DNA of 64,000 nucleotides from Citrus sinensis (lineage: Eukaryota > Streptophyta > Magnoliopsida > Sapindales > Rutaceae): contig NC_068560.1 of NCBI RefSeq assembly GCF_022201045.2, positions 29,467,501-29,531,500 of the forward strand. Direction: 5' to 3'. The notes under the pieces are model-generated. The model saw only the letters and a list, made by a program, of their open reading frames with translations. It was not told the DNA's origin and ran no database searches. How positions within the stretch are numbered: position 1 is the first letter of the stretch; every line of letters begins with the position of its first letter. The position numbers were made by a program, and so were the translations under genes. Below, in pieces: positions 1-11,049 of this stretch.

Positions 1-1630
1 TTCTTTTTTTGGGGTTGAGGGATGGAGTTAATAGGGGAAATTGTATAGTGCTGATATTGTATTTGTGTTAATTTCATGTCATCTATTCTTAGGATGAATG
101 AATGAATGCACGGGACTTGGGGGGTGGCACTGCTCCTTTTTTACGAGAAAATGAGGCATTTGATTTATTTGTAACAATTTTTTCGTGTAATAAAATTAAA
201 AGAATCTAATTGTCATACTAAAATAATCTCAGGCTTTCGTAAGCTTTTATTATTAAAAATGTTTTGAGAATTTTGTACCACGATCTTCATTCAATCATAT
301 GATGATTTGGTTATTAAGAATAATTTGATTCAATCGTTTAAAATCCACACAAAATGACAACTTTAAAGTGGAATCGGATAGTTCTTTAAATTTTTTTTGT
401 ATTTGTCCGAAATACAAGAGAAGGAAAGCAAACCGGTGAAATTTAGAAAATGTAGAAAATTTTCTATTTCAAGCATTTTTAACAAACAGGCCCTAGGTTA
501 AAAATAATTCTGAATATATAGTTACTTAGGACCCTTCTATAATCTGAAAAAATAAATCTTATTTAATTGATTGTTTTTGGATGATCTTAAATTTATTAAA
601 AAAACCAATGGCAGGTTCTCTCTACTCTGGGTCCCGTCCAGAGGAAAAAGTCTGTCTTAATTGATTCCTTTTGAGTAGTCATTTGGGTTTTTATTTCATC
701 TGTAAAAGTAAAACACACTTTGCTTAATTATAATTATAATTAAGGCTTTTAAGTTTACATTGTACAGCGAAGCTATCAGCACCCTCACGAAATCCTCATA
801 ATCCCCAAAACCGCCTTTTTTTTTATATATATTTACCCCAAAAAAATATATTCTGGTTGTATAAATTCTTACAGCACCCTTTTCAATTTAAAAAATAACC
901 CCAATGTAAAATAAATATCATACTACACACACACACACCTGTTGATCATACATACGTGATACACTCATCATGGTTAAAGCAGCAGCAAGCTATTTTTAAA
1001 AAGAAGGAATGTGGGGGGGAAGCCTTAAATCTCAAATCATACATATTGCTGTTCACACACTCTTTACGCTTTGTAATGCATGTGCAACTCAATCAAAAGA
1101 AGGAAAACAAAAAGCCTTACTACTCATCTCTTTATGTGATTGGGTTTTAGTCAGTCATTGGTTTTCAATATTTTATCTTTTGTAATTTGTAGTTGCTATT
1201 ACAACATAAAAAAGTATAAAGTTTATGGTGTGCATGTAATTGCTGCTGATCTCTATCTAGTACAGTTTATCTCTTTCAAATGAAATGGTATTTTTTTGGC
1301 TTGAACAATGGTGTGAGTTTTGAGTTTTCATTTGAATAAGTTTCTTATTAATTGTGGTATGAATTAATCAAATTTTCTTCAACAGTTATGTGAATTATTA
1401 TTATTATTTTTTGGGTTTGGCCTTTAGATTCATTGTTTAATTTTATGTAATTTTGAGTAAGGTTAAAATTGTAAACAAACAAGAGGGCTTTTAAAAGAAC
1501 TTTGAAGGGGCGGCCCTAACTAAGTCCACACCACGTTGGTTGTACGTACAAAAGTGGTACCATGACCCAACAGTGATCTCAAACTGGTTGAAAATAATTT
1601 AATTATTTGTAAAGATGAAGTCCACGAATA
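1..1630. other. Intergenic, no gene seen
   Basis: AT-rich sequence without a supported coding exon. It holds a short CA microsatellite near 926-938, a T/A-rich stretch near 816-850 and many short frames that lack family resemblance or splice signals. A 3' UTR of a gene lying left of the window could occupy the first bases, but I see no decisive sign of one. Confidence 0.5.
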
Positions 1631-1704
1631 GCTTTCGTAGCTCAGTTGGTTAGAGCACCCGTTTAGTAAGCGGGAGGTCTTGAGTTCGACTCTCAACGAA
1701 AGCA
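1631..1704 (+). tRNA. tRNA-Thr (anticodon AGT)
   Basis: A full cloverleaf can be folded by eye. The 7-bp acceptor stem GCTTTCG (1631-1637) pairs with CGAAAGC (1697-1703) and is followed by discriminator A at 1704. A D-arm with the box A sequence TAGCTCAGTTGG is present. The anticodon stem is 1658-1662 with 1670-1674 (one G-T pair), and the 7-base loop TTAGTAA places AGT at 1665-1667, which reads ACU threonine codons. The T-arm holds GAGTTCGACTC, matching box B. No intron is present. A run of eight T at 1711-1718 is a good RNA polymerase III terminator. It stands alone, far from any protein gene. Confidence 0.95.
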
Positions 1705-1710
1705 AAGCTA

Positions 1711-1718
1711 TTTTTTTT
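1711..1718 (+). terminator. Pol III T-run terminator of tRNA-Thr
   Basis: Eight consecutive T begin seven bases after the tRNA discriminator base. Four or more T on the non-template strand is the usual stop for RNA polymerase III. Confidence 0.8.
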
Positions 1719-3417
1719 AATTGCTTTTATTTCCAGAATAAAATTAGCAAAAAAGGAGGTCAAGTCCTCATATTTTCATCCGATATTCACTTGATGACTT
1801 GATCTCCTCAAAAAAAGATAATAGAATATGAGATAAAAACCCAGGCGATGTAGGTAGGCTAGGTGCATTGATTTGGCGCAGAAGAATAAAGTCCCTTTTG
1901 GCATTCAAGCAATAGTTGTTATTAAAAAAAAATTGTAATAATAAAATAAAAGTTAATAATATGTATTTAATTTTTAAATTAAATTTTAAATAATAATTTT
2001 ACAAAAATTAATAAAGATATAATAATTTTTTATCATACAAGTGTAAAATCAAATTAATTTATTTTTTAATGTTATAAAAATTAATAAAAATATAATAAAT
2101 TTTTCATCATATCACTCCTTTCATAGAATAACATCAAGCTCTAAATAGAGATTTAGTTCAAAGTTACAAGCTTGAAAATAGCAAGCATTAAACAAGTTCG
2201 CCTTCATACTCTATAAATCCACAAAATAAAGAACCAACTAACAACTTAATTTTGATTTATTAAAAATCAACTACACTTAAAATATAAAATAAATATTAAT
2301 ATAGAAAGATCTTAAAATCTTCTACCCAAAATTGCGTAGCAAACTCATTTTGATGGACAACTTCTAAGCTTTGAATTTTCATGTACTTTTCAATTTTCTC
2401 CTTTATGTTTACCTATGGCAGATTGTCAATTTTTTTGAAGTAAAATCAATATATACTTGTTAACCTCTATTGTTTTTATAATATCCAATAGCCCCCTTTG
2501 CATCATAATTTTATAAGTATTATCCTTATTTCCAAATACGTTTTTATTTATATTTATTCTAAATTAAATCAATCATATAAAATGACACTAAAATAAAAAA
2601 AAATTAAATACTAAAAACAAGAAAAATACTTATTTTAATAAGATATTTTTCTGTTATTTTTTAAACATTCCTTCATTTAATAAATGTATATTTCATATTT
2701 CTAAGATCATATATGAAACAAATGACTTATTTGTCCCTCATTTCCTTTAATTTTTTTGTACATGGGGAGTTATTGGGTATTATGAAAATAATAAGGAGGT
2801 AAGTGGTATATATTAATTATATTTTGGATAATTAAACATTAATGATGATTCTCAATTGACTCCTTGTTTTTTGACAAAAGAAGTTTAGAGAACTGAATTT
2901 TAAAAAGTATACAACTTAAGTCCTCCTAAAGTAACTTAACTTGCTTTTGTTTTAGCAGGTAACACAATCTGACCTCATTAGTAAAACAAAAGAAAATTCT
3001 AATTTGTCATCCAATATTCCAGCTCAATGTTATTAGGAACAATATCCAGAATAGGAAGGAGAGAAGCAAAAAACTTACTAGAAAAATTAAATATTTTAAT
3101 AATAGAAAAAAAAACTTTTTAAAGATTCGAGTGTATAGTTGTTATCAAGCTGGTCAAATGCCTCCTCAGTCTTACTGCAAACTGGTCATGACTGCTTACA
3201 CCAACCTACTTCTAATCTTCTAGTCTCAGGCCTGTAGCATACACAACAAAAACAAACAAAAGAAATATCAAAATACGATTCTGTTTATTTGGATTACAAA
3301 GTGTATCACTAGAAATGGTGGCTGAATAAATAATGGCTTGTGATTTGTGAATTCTTCTTATTGATAAGAATGAGTTTACAAGTCACAAATTGATGGTCAG
3401 TACATTGGTTACATGTG
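1719..3417. other. Intergenic, AT-rich
   Basis: No coding exon is supported. An imperfect 12-bp inverted repeat at 1756-1767 and 1797-1808 could form a hairpin just after the tRNA. Between about 1970 and 2110 a short AT-rich segment containing AATTAATAAA appears twice. The last few hundred bases before 3418 are probably the 3' UTR and downstream region of the minus-strand exonuclease gene. Confidence 0.45.
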
Positions 3418-5214
3418 CTACTCTTGATTTGATACCAGCTTTGATTTTTTCTTCTTCTTAGGGTTTATCAAATCCGAGGGTGTGAAACCTCTTTCAATCA
3501 GGTCACATAATGACAACTTCAAGTCGAAAGTCAGTCTCTGAAGAATCAATGACAGGCAGTTAACATCCGCCATGGCTCTGTGAGCTGAACCAACTAATGG
3601 AATTCTGTAGTATTCACGTAGGGCTTGCAATGAAACCTTTGAGGGAAGGTTGGATCCTGTGGACAACATCATATTTCAAATTATCAAGTTTTGGCACTAA
3701 TACATTGATGCACAAATGCATAAGCAAATACGCATTCGTGGCAGCACAAACACACGCACGCACACAGAAAGAGAATGATCTAAGTTACCTCCAGATTTCA
3801 TCAATTCCCGGGCCAGAGTTAGTGTATCCATAAATAGCCAATTATTTGGAACTTCATATGAGCAACGACTGAATTCATTAATCAGAAAGGGTACATCAAA
3901 GGAACGGGCATTGTGAGCAACAAACAATATATAGCCCCCAGGTTTCTGACGGCTTTTGACATAGTGCAGTAAGATTGGTATCAGGTCCTCCATCCTACAA
4001 GAAGTGCATACAGAGTGATTCTATCAGTACAATGTTACGAAAATTTGCACTAGAAAAAAATTACCGAACAAAATTGAATAAAAATTAATGTTAAACCAAT
4101 TGGGTTAATGCTCAATCACTAATTAGGAGAACCAAATGGTATATACTTGATGGAAATACACAAATAAAACAAAGAACCATCTTTAGAACCTACAATATCC
4201 ATGTAGAATTTAAAAATAAAATAAAATAAAAGACAGGGGGTGGGGTGTTTTGTTTGGGAGTTGGTTGTGAACATAGCATCAAAGCACTTCACAGCTGTAT
4301 ATTATCCCAAGTTATTGACCAGTTTCATCATCAAGAGTTGGAGAAATCATGCATGATGATAGGTAGAAAGACCTGGCATGGTAATCATTATTATGATGAC
4401 CCCCAACCCGACAAAATACTTTATTCATCCATATGCCCACTTACAGAAAATTGAAAACAAACTCCGGAGTAGCAATGCCACTAGCAATTCATTAACAGTT
4501 CCCAAAAAAATAAATAAATAACAACTACAAATTGTGCCAATGAAACCATATGCTACCTAACCAGACATGTTTCACCATATGGCTTGATCTGATGGAAGCA
4601 AACCTTCAAAACTATTAGCAAACTAAAGGGAAACTATACCTCGGAACATCAGGTTTGCAGACCATATCAGTTGTGATTCCGTGAACATGTGCATTTGGAA
4701 CTTGCCGTTTGGGATTCACGAGCGTCTGAAATGTGCTGTTTTCACCCCCCAAGAGATCTTGAAAAGCTATCTCGATAATTCGTTCATTCTCTCGGCTAAA
4801 GCCAGTAGTCTCAATATCAAAAACAATAGCTGTCACGAGTTTGGCCAAGTCTTTGTTCTCGGCAATTATTTGTTGAATATCATAGTGTTGAATTCTTTGA
4901 ATTTTACTTATTTCTGTTTTATTTACATTTATAGTAGTGCTTGTTGCTTCAAACTTGATGTTCTTTAATTTATGGCTCTGGATGGTCTTTTTGCTTCCTT
5001 CTGTTCCTGTAGTTATTCGTCTTCTACTCCACCTCTCAGTATATGAATCCTGATCTTCAAGTCCATAGGTTTTGGAGCAGAGCAGCTTAAAACTGGGACT
5101 GTGTCCATATCTTCTACTGAAACAATGGAAACTTTCCCGACAAAAGTTAGCTAAGCTATTTATTCTGCCTTTGGGAACTTCCAAGATTGAAAAGCACATA
5201 GGAACTGTCCTCAT
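3418..5214 (-). CDS. DPD1: Organelle DEDDh exonuclease, DPD1-like
   Basis: Three coding exons (5214-4640, 3994-3789, 3656-3418) join in frame with GT-AG introns to give 339 residues. The family member DPD1 is a Mg-dependent exonuclease that degrades plastid and mitochondrial DNA in pollen and senescing leaves. The three DEDDh motifs are visible: FDIETTGF (D133, E135), VAHNARSFD (D225) and HRAMAD (H286, D291). The first 100 or so residues are rich in S, R and K with few acids and lie before the nuclease fold, as expected for an organelle transit peptide. A second methionine at residue 6 (codon at 5199-5197) is an alternative start. A likely acceptor site at about 5292 suggests a 5' UTR intron. 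Exon 1 holds the transit region and motif I, exon 2 motif II, exon 3 motif III. The basic tail PKKKKKSK is unremarkable. Identification is firm at family level. Confidence 0.9.
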
Positions 5215-6375
5215 CTGAACTCAACAACTGTTAACAGATCAAGATTCCCACAGTTGAAGAATTCTGCATCACATAAGCACTTGCCTATGACCTGAAAACA
5301 AAAAACAGAATCAATTTAATGAAACTGGGTTTAACATCATATGTTTCACTCACAATGTCATAGATTCTTCAATCTCTCTAGCCAAACAACTCAATTGCAT
5401 ATGACATAAAAAGCTTAAATGGAAAATTCAAGACTTCAAAAACCTAATTCTTCACTATTAAGGATCGGAGGAAAAGAAAAAACAAATCTAAATCTAATAA
5501 AACCATCTGGCTAAGATGAGGTGACAACTTATAATTTCTCAAAAGCCAAACTGACTCAAAACATAAGGACCAATCATTCTTCCAGCCACTTACAGTTCAG
5601 TTCACACCAAACAAGCTTAGCATAACGGCACTTCATAGACTCATTAATCCCATATGACAGCAAGACACACAATTCATAATCACAAACGAAAAACCAAAGA
5701 AATTTGTCAATTTAATAAAGAACTTTAATGAATCATTTGGAAGCCAAATTTTCTTACAAAATCTTAGTTCACAATCAAAGAGATCAGAGGCTGTTTATCC
5801 TAAAGCTACCATATCACAATCAAAAACTGCCAATAAAAAATCTGATAATAACTAAAAAAGAACAAGCGGTTTCATCAAACAACTCAGTTTTACGTCGAAT
5901 CAACATTTCACTAGCAGATTAAAATTTTCAAATGGGTATTTAAGAAATTAATGAATGCATTAGAGAACAAAAAAAAAAACTCTTGTTAACTTCGTTTGGG
6001 TATTCCTACTTTTTACGTGCAGTGGGCAGGACATTAAAATTCAAAGACTTTTAAACTTTCTCTTACTTTCTCAGCAACCAAACACGTAGAAATGACTAAA
6101 GAGAAAGAAAGAGACATGCCTGGATATGAAATGAGGTATAGAATCAAGCTTCTTTGAACAAAATTTTTGAAAAAATAATAATCAAGTATTTAAGAGCGTC
6201 CGTGAGATACTCTTTCGTCTGGGTTTCAATTTTAAGGAGAGGTGATCATGTGAGGCAAGAAGCGATGTCGTATGGGTAATTGCGGAGACCCATTACTTGC
6301 GGATCTAGAGTCCGATCCATATTACCCGGTAATGGGACCCACTCTCTGGCCTCGCCCGCGTGCTTCAAAATACTC

Positions 6376-6406
<31 letters not shown>

Positions 6407-8150
6407 ATAAAACGACGCTGTAAATTAATAATAATTAAAGATTATCTTACAGGAGTCTATTCTATTGGAATTACAAATTGATGAACTTATTTAAACGCAA
6501 TATTCAGAAAGAAAATAGCCCAAGTTTTACGAAGCACAGAGATTGGAAAAAGAACACTTTAGAAGTATCCACAGGAAATTATCTAAATGACTCCTTGACC
6601 TGAAATAATTATTATCTGTTTTGGGTAAAGTTCATGTGAGATGATGCTTTACGTGAGCCAGTAAAGATGAAAATCAATGCCCCAACAAGAAGCAAGCAAT
6701 GCTAATTAGTAATTAATTATGTGCTGTTAAAAGCCTGTTAATTATGTCGCTTTGGTCAACAGTCAACATTTGTTTTCGTGGGAGGAAACTTCAATCTTGG
6801 GCAAGGAAGCAAATCCCACTGCTATATGGGCCTCAATTGAGCCCATTATCTGGCTGCGGTATAGTTTCTTTAAGGAGGAAGGTTTTTAACACACACCCCC
6901 CCCCCCCCACCCTGGTGGCATTATAAAATCGCATGTTTGTAATCATAGCTCTTTTGCTGCAGAAAATTACAAGAAAGGACAAAATATCTTGACAAATCAT
7001 CAACAACCCTAACGACCTTTAAATGCTATCATGTAATTATTTTTTGATAAAATTAAAATTATCTTAAACCAATGAAGAAATACATTCTCTACTAATATGC
7101 ATTTTATTACAAAAAAAAAATGTTTACAATATTTTTTTTATATACTGATATATTACAATCAAAACTCAACTGATGTATATTATTAGAAATTAGTCAAGAC
7201 TCTCCTTATTCCTTAATAATCCTATTATAACACATCCCAAAAGTCAACCCTCATATAGTACAATACTAGATTGAGATCTATTCTACCCCAAATATGGGGA
7301 GACAAATAAACCCCTACATAAGAGGAGAGTCGAGTCTCAACAATAATTTATTTAATTTAATTAACTTAATTTATTATATATGGTAGTAACTTTATTTAAG
7401 CTATTTGCAATTTTTTTTACCGTTTATTATAATTTTATCAGAGCTATTAACATGAAAAATGGAGTTTCATAAGGCTTTTAAGGGGGTCGTAGAAGTAAAT
7501 ATGTTCTCATTACTTCTTGGACTTCAGTGAATCCCAGTAGCTAAAACGTTGGGCCAAAAAACAAAAAAAATGGAAAGATCGGAACATGGGAATAGATCTG
7601 ATACCAATACGGACTACCTATTTCAATTGTTGTACAAGAATTGAGGCCTATGCCAGCCCAAGCCAACTGCATAGTCTTGTTCCATTTGCGCACGACGAAC
7701 CAGTAAACCAGATCTCCAGTCAATGTCATCATCACTTATCAAGTAAGCAATTTTGCTTGGCTCGGGTTGGAACGAAATCTCTTAAATCTCAGCTGCTTTC
7801 ATCTCTACCCTTGGACTTTTGCACAATTATCAGAAGTGCATAGCATTAACTTCAGATCTTTTTAATAGGAGGGGAGTAAAAAAAAAAGATGTCAAAATTA
7901 ACGACAGAGAGAGAGGATACATGATAACAAAAAACTTAAGTCTGATTAGCCAAAATATTATTTACAAGTTCACATTCATCAATTCTCTTCTTCAACAGCA
8001 ACTGTATCCTAAACAAAAGTTGCCATTTGATTTCATTTTCTTTTTTCACTAAAACAAAAACAAGAAAACTAACAAGCTGGTGAAAGGATGTATTAATAAT
8101 GGGTATCTGGAGGACCCATTTTCTTCTGTTTTTGTTTTAGTTTCCTTTAT
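5215..8150. other. Intergenic with 5' region of DPD1; homopolymer tracts
   Basis: The part next to 5215 is 5' UTR and probably a 5' UTR intron of the minus-strand exonuclease gene. Further right, no coding exon is supported. A run of 11 T followed by 16 G lies at 6380-6406, and a run of 13 C at 6896-6908. Sequence at 7599-7610 resembles the complement of an initiator-tRNA primer site, but no LTR was found around it. The last few hundred bases before 8151 are probably the GATA gene's 3' UTR. Confidence 0.4.
6391..6406 (+). repeat. Poly-G tract (16 G)
   Basis: Sixteen consecutive G follow eleven T. Long G runs are rare in AT-rich plant DNA, form quadruplexes and are prone to sequencing error. 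A 13-base C run lies 490 bases downstream at 6896-6908. Confidence 0.85.
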
Positions 8151-8870
8151 CTAAGCAAAAACAAAGCCACAAGACAAAGCCATCAAAGAGAAAGCAGCTT
8201 GTTCTTCCTCTTTCAGCTTCCTCTTCCTTTGGCACCTTTGCTTTTTCGCCACTACAGATGGTAAAAACAACGATGGCGATGACTTTGATGTTGTTGATGG
8301 CGACGACGATGAAGGCGATGATCTTTGCAGAAGCACCTCTTGGCCCAAAGCCATTAACCTCATCTTGAAAGAATCACCTAGCCCGTTAACACAGCACGAA
8401 GCGTTACCAGTACCATCAGCTTTTTCAGCAACAACTTTGGCAGAAGCAGAAGCAGAAGCAGCAGCAGCAGCATTTATTGTTTTGTCTTTTTTCTTATCCG
8501 ATCGCTTCTTTAGGCCCTCGAAAACTCTCTTTTTCTTCCTAAATCTGATCCCACATGCGTTACAAAGTGACTGGAGAACAACCCCAAAAAAAAATTTAAT
8601 AAAGTAAACCCATTAGTAAAATTTAAAAAAAAAAAGAGGAATTACCAACCCCAGAATCAAAATCACAAAACCCGGATGAAAAAATTGAACCTTTCTACTT
8701 TGAAAGTTAAAGCAAAGATGCATGAGAACGAAAAGAAAGATGATGATCGTAATCATGATCATGGACAACAGTGATTTCACCTTTGGACCAGCGGGGCCAC
8801 CTCTCCAAAGAGGAGTCTTTGTGGTTTTGCAGTCCGTACAATACTTCAAGTTGCTGTCGTTTTGATTCAT
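8151..8870 (-). CDS. B-class GATA zinc-finger transcription factor
   Basis: Two coding exons (8870-8781 and 8570-8151) join at a phase-0 GT-AG intron to give 169 residues. The single plant-type GATA finger is split by the intron: C-x2-C-x18-C-x2-C, beginning CTDC at residues 11-14 and ending CNAC at 33-36, with TPLWRGGP between. The finger starts only ten residues from the N-terminus, as in GATA15/16/17/23 of B-class. It is followed by a basic stretch (RFRKKKR), an Ala/Ser run, a low-complexity Ser/Pro part, and a C-terminal EEEQAAFSLMALSCG. That end matches the LLM (Leu-Leu-Met) signature except that the first Leu is Ser. B-GATA factors act in the nucleus in greening, cytokinin and auxin responses. 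Which paralogue it is cannot be fixed from sequence alone; gene order suggests the position of Arabidopsis GATA23. Confidence 0.9.
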
Positions 8871-9250
8871 GAAGATGATGTCTCTTCTTCAAATTTAGGC
8901 AATGATTTTCTGCATCAAAAAGGAAAAATCAATGATGGGTATAGCTCAAAATTTTGACCTTATAACAATGAACCCCTCATCAAAAGTCTCACTTTTTCTC
9001 AAGTTTCTGAACAAGAAACACAGAGAAGAGACTTGAGTGAGAGGTACTATGGCAGCAGTGGCAACAAAAAACTCATTTCTCGCAGCAAAAAAAGCACTTG
9101 AGAAATGGGTTTGTTTCTGGTATTTCTAGAAAACTGAAAACAGTCGATGAACCGACATGCAAAAATGAAGAGTGATGAGCGAGTGAGAGTGAGAGAGAGA
9201 GAGAGAGAAGAGTACAAAAACCCTAAATCTGAAGCTAGGGTTTTAGAATG
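8871..9250 (-). promoter_or_regulatory. 5' region of GATA gene with GA tract and paired telo-boxes
   Basis: Upstream of the GATA start there is a GA dinucleotide tract at about 9189-9208 and, further out, an inverted pair of telo-box motifs: AAAACCCTA at 9217-9225 and TAGGGTTTT at 9236-9244. Telo-boxes are known plant promoter elements bound by TRB/Myb-like factors and linked to Polycomb recruitment. GA tracts are bound by BPC factors. Both motifs are seen directly; their function here is inferred. Confidence 0.4.
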
Positions 9251-11049
9251 ACGGAAATGACCTTGGTTGGTGACAACAACAATATCTGGGTCAGCTTAAA
9301 ATATATTTTCTCTTCAGGCTGACGATAACACCCGCCAATTTTTGGAGAACGGCAGAGTACACGTGGCAACATGCAACGAGACTCGGGTTTTTATCATTAT
9401 TCATACTCGCGGTGGATGAAGAGAAATTCTGTACTCGCTGTCTTTATAATGTCAAGTACATACAAGGAATGTTTTTGTTGCTACTTATTTTTGTTGTTCA
9501 AAATCCTTTTAGTACTGCATAAAATAGTAATTAAATTCCTCTCTAAGACCAACATTAGGATGTAAAGAATTTGAACACCCCATCATGGCATCATTTAATA
9601 CCTTAAAAGGTATTCTCAATTTTCAGAAAAATTCAGGTCATGAATCATATATAAAAAGCAAATATTGTTTTAGTAATTAATTGATATTTAATTTGTTGAA
9701 CATAAACACATTATACCTATATGATTAGGATATCATACAAGAAGTTGGTGACTTTGCACAGTAAAGCTCTAAGCAACTGAGGCATCCAACAATTTCTTGG
9801 CAGCAAAAATGAAAAACGAATGGCCTTAAAAGAGTAAAGAAGACTATTTTTTGTCTTCATAAAGAGACAAAAAGCCTCCTGACCTTACACAAAAAAGTAC
9901 ACTTGCTAAAACCAAACCATGCCCTTCTGTACTACCCGAAGCATTGATTTTATTTGATTAGTCACAGATGGGAAACAGAAGAGCCTGAAAAGGAGATTAT
10001 GTCTGATGTTGAGCACTTTCTCCAATGCTATTATAATCAATTAATCAAATTGTCAAGATGGGGTTTGTGTCTCCTGTTCTCACTTCCCCAAGCTGCAGAC
10101 TATTTAAGTGATTTCCATCAAAAGAAGCGCTTTGAAGTCTCTCCATTCTCTCTAATAAGAGTGGAGGACAGATAAGTGCTTGGAGAAGAAAGCTGAATTT
10201 GCCTGAATCATTTCCTATTTTTTGCTAACACAAATTCATGTCAAAAATTTGTTTTCCGTAGGCTCCTCAGCTACCGAGGACATGTTTCAAAGCTGAACCA
10301 TTCCTGATGTCGTGTCGTATCATCAATTCAAATAAAAATAAGAAAACAGATGTATAGAGAAAGTGATGCAAATCAATATAGTAAAAAAATCTATTTCTTT
10401 CCATTCAATCTTACAAGTTTTGAATAGCTTTAAACATGACATTAGTGACTAGAAGGTATACCCATGCTATGCCTATGCTAATAAAATGACATTTTTGGAG
10501 TGACGGACAACAAACTCAAAATGATCATCTTAAACAAAATGGCATCTGCAATGAAGCCACTACCGTGGCAATGACAATCTTAAGACAAGCTATATTAGCG
10601 TATATTTGCTTATATGACACAACCCAAGCTCCATGGAGGGGAGGCACTTTGCTGAGAATGCAATGCTTCCTTTACTTATTGCAGCATCTGCAGATTACCA
10701 GTCTCACAATACATCCAATGTAGTTCTGTATCTGCAGCAGCATTGTTCAGAATCTGAGCTAGTCCATCCTCCAAACTCACACAACACACAGAGATTGGAC
10801 TGAACTGGACCAAACTATGACCACAACCACCACCTAACAAGAATCCAACACCATCATACTCCACATGGACTTCAACATGAAAGCAGCTAAAACTCCTGAA
10901 TTAATTTGTCACATGGACTTCAACATGAAAGCAGCTAAAACTCCTGAATTAATTGACAAATTTTGAATAAATCATCAGATTAAGTAACAATAGAAACCTA
11001 ACACCGAAACTTTAGTATTTGCGATGGTAAAGATTACACACACGTACCT
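9251..11049. other. Intergenic; 3' side of importin alpha
   Basis: No supported coding exon. The right-hand part probably contains the 3' UTR of the minus-strand importin gene, including a tandem 48-bp duplication at 10862-10953. The rest is AT-rich with no recognisable family. Confidence 0.4.
10862..10953. repeat. Tandem duplication, 48-bp unit
   Basis: The unit beginning CACATGGACTTCAACATG at 10862 is repeated from 10910 with no mismatch visible over at least 44 bases. It lies about 100-190 bases downstream of the importin alpha stop codon and so may be within its 3' UTR. Confidence 0.85.

Noticed and set aside
7599-7610. Minus-strand TTGGTATCAGATC resembling a Copia primer binding site
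   Set aside because: It matches the initiator-tRNA primer site at 10 of 12 bases, but no LTR edge, second LTR, target duplication or gag/pol frame lies nearby.
9216-9244. Interstitial telomeric repeat
   Set aside because: Only single AAACCCTA units are present, not an array, so these are better read as promoter telo-boxes.
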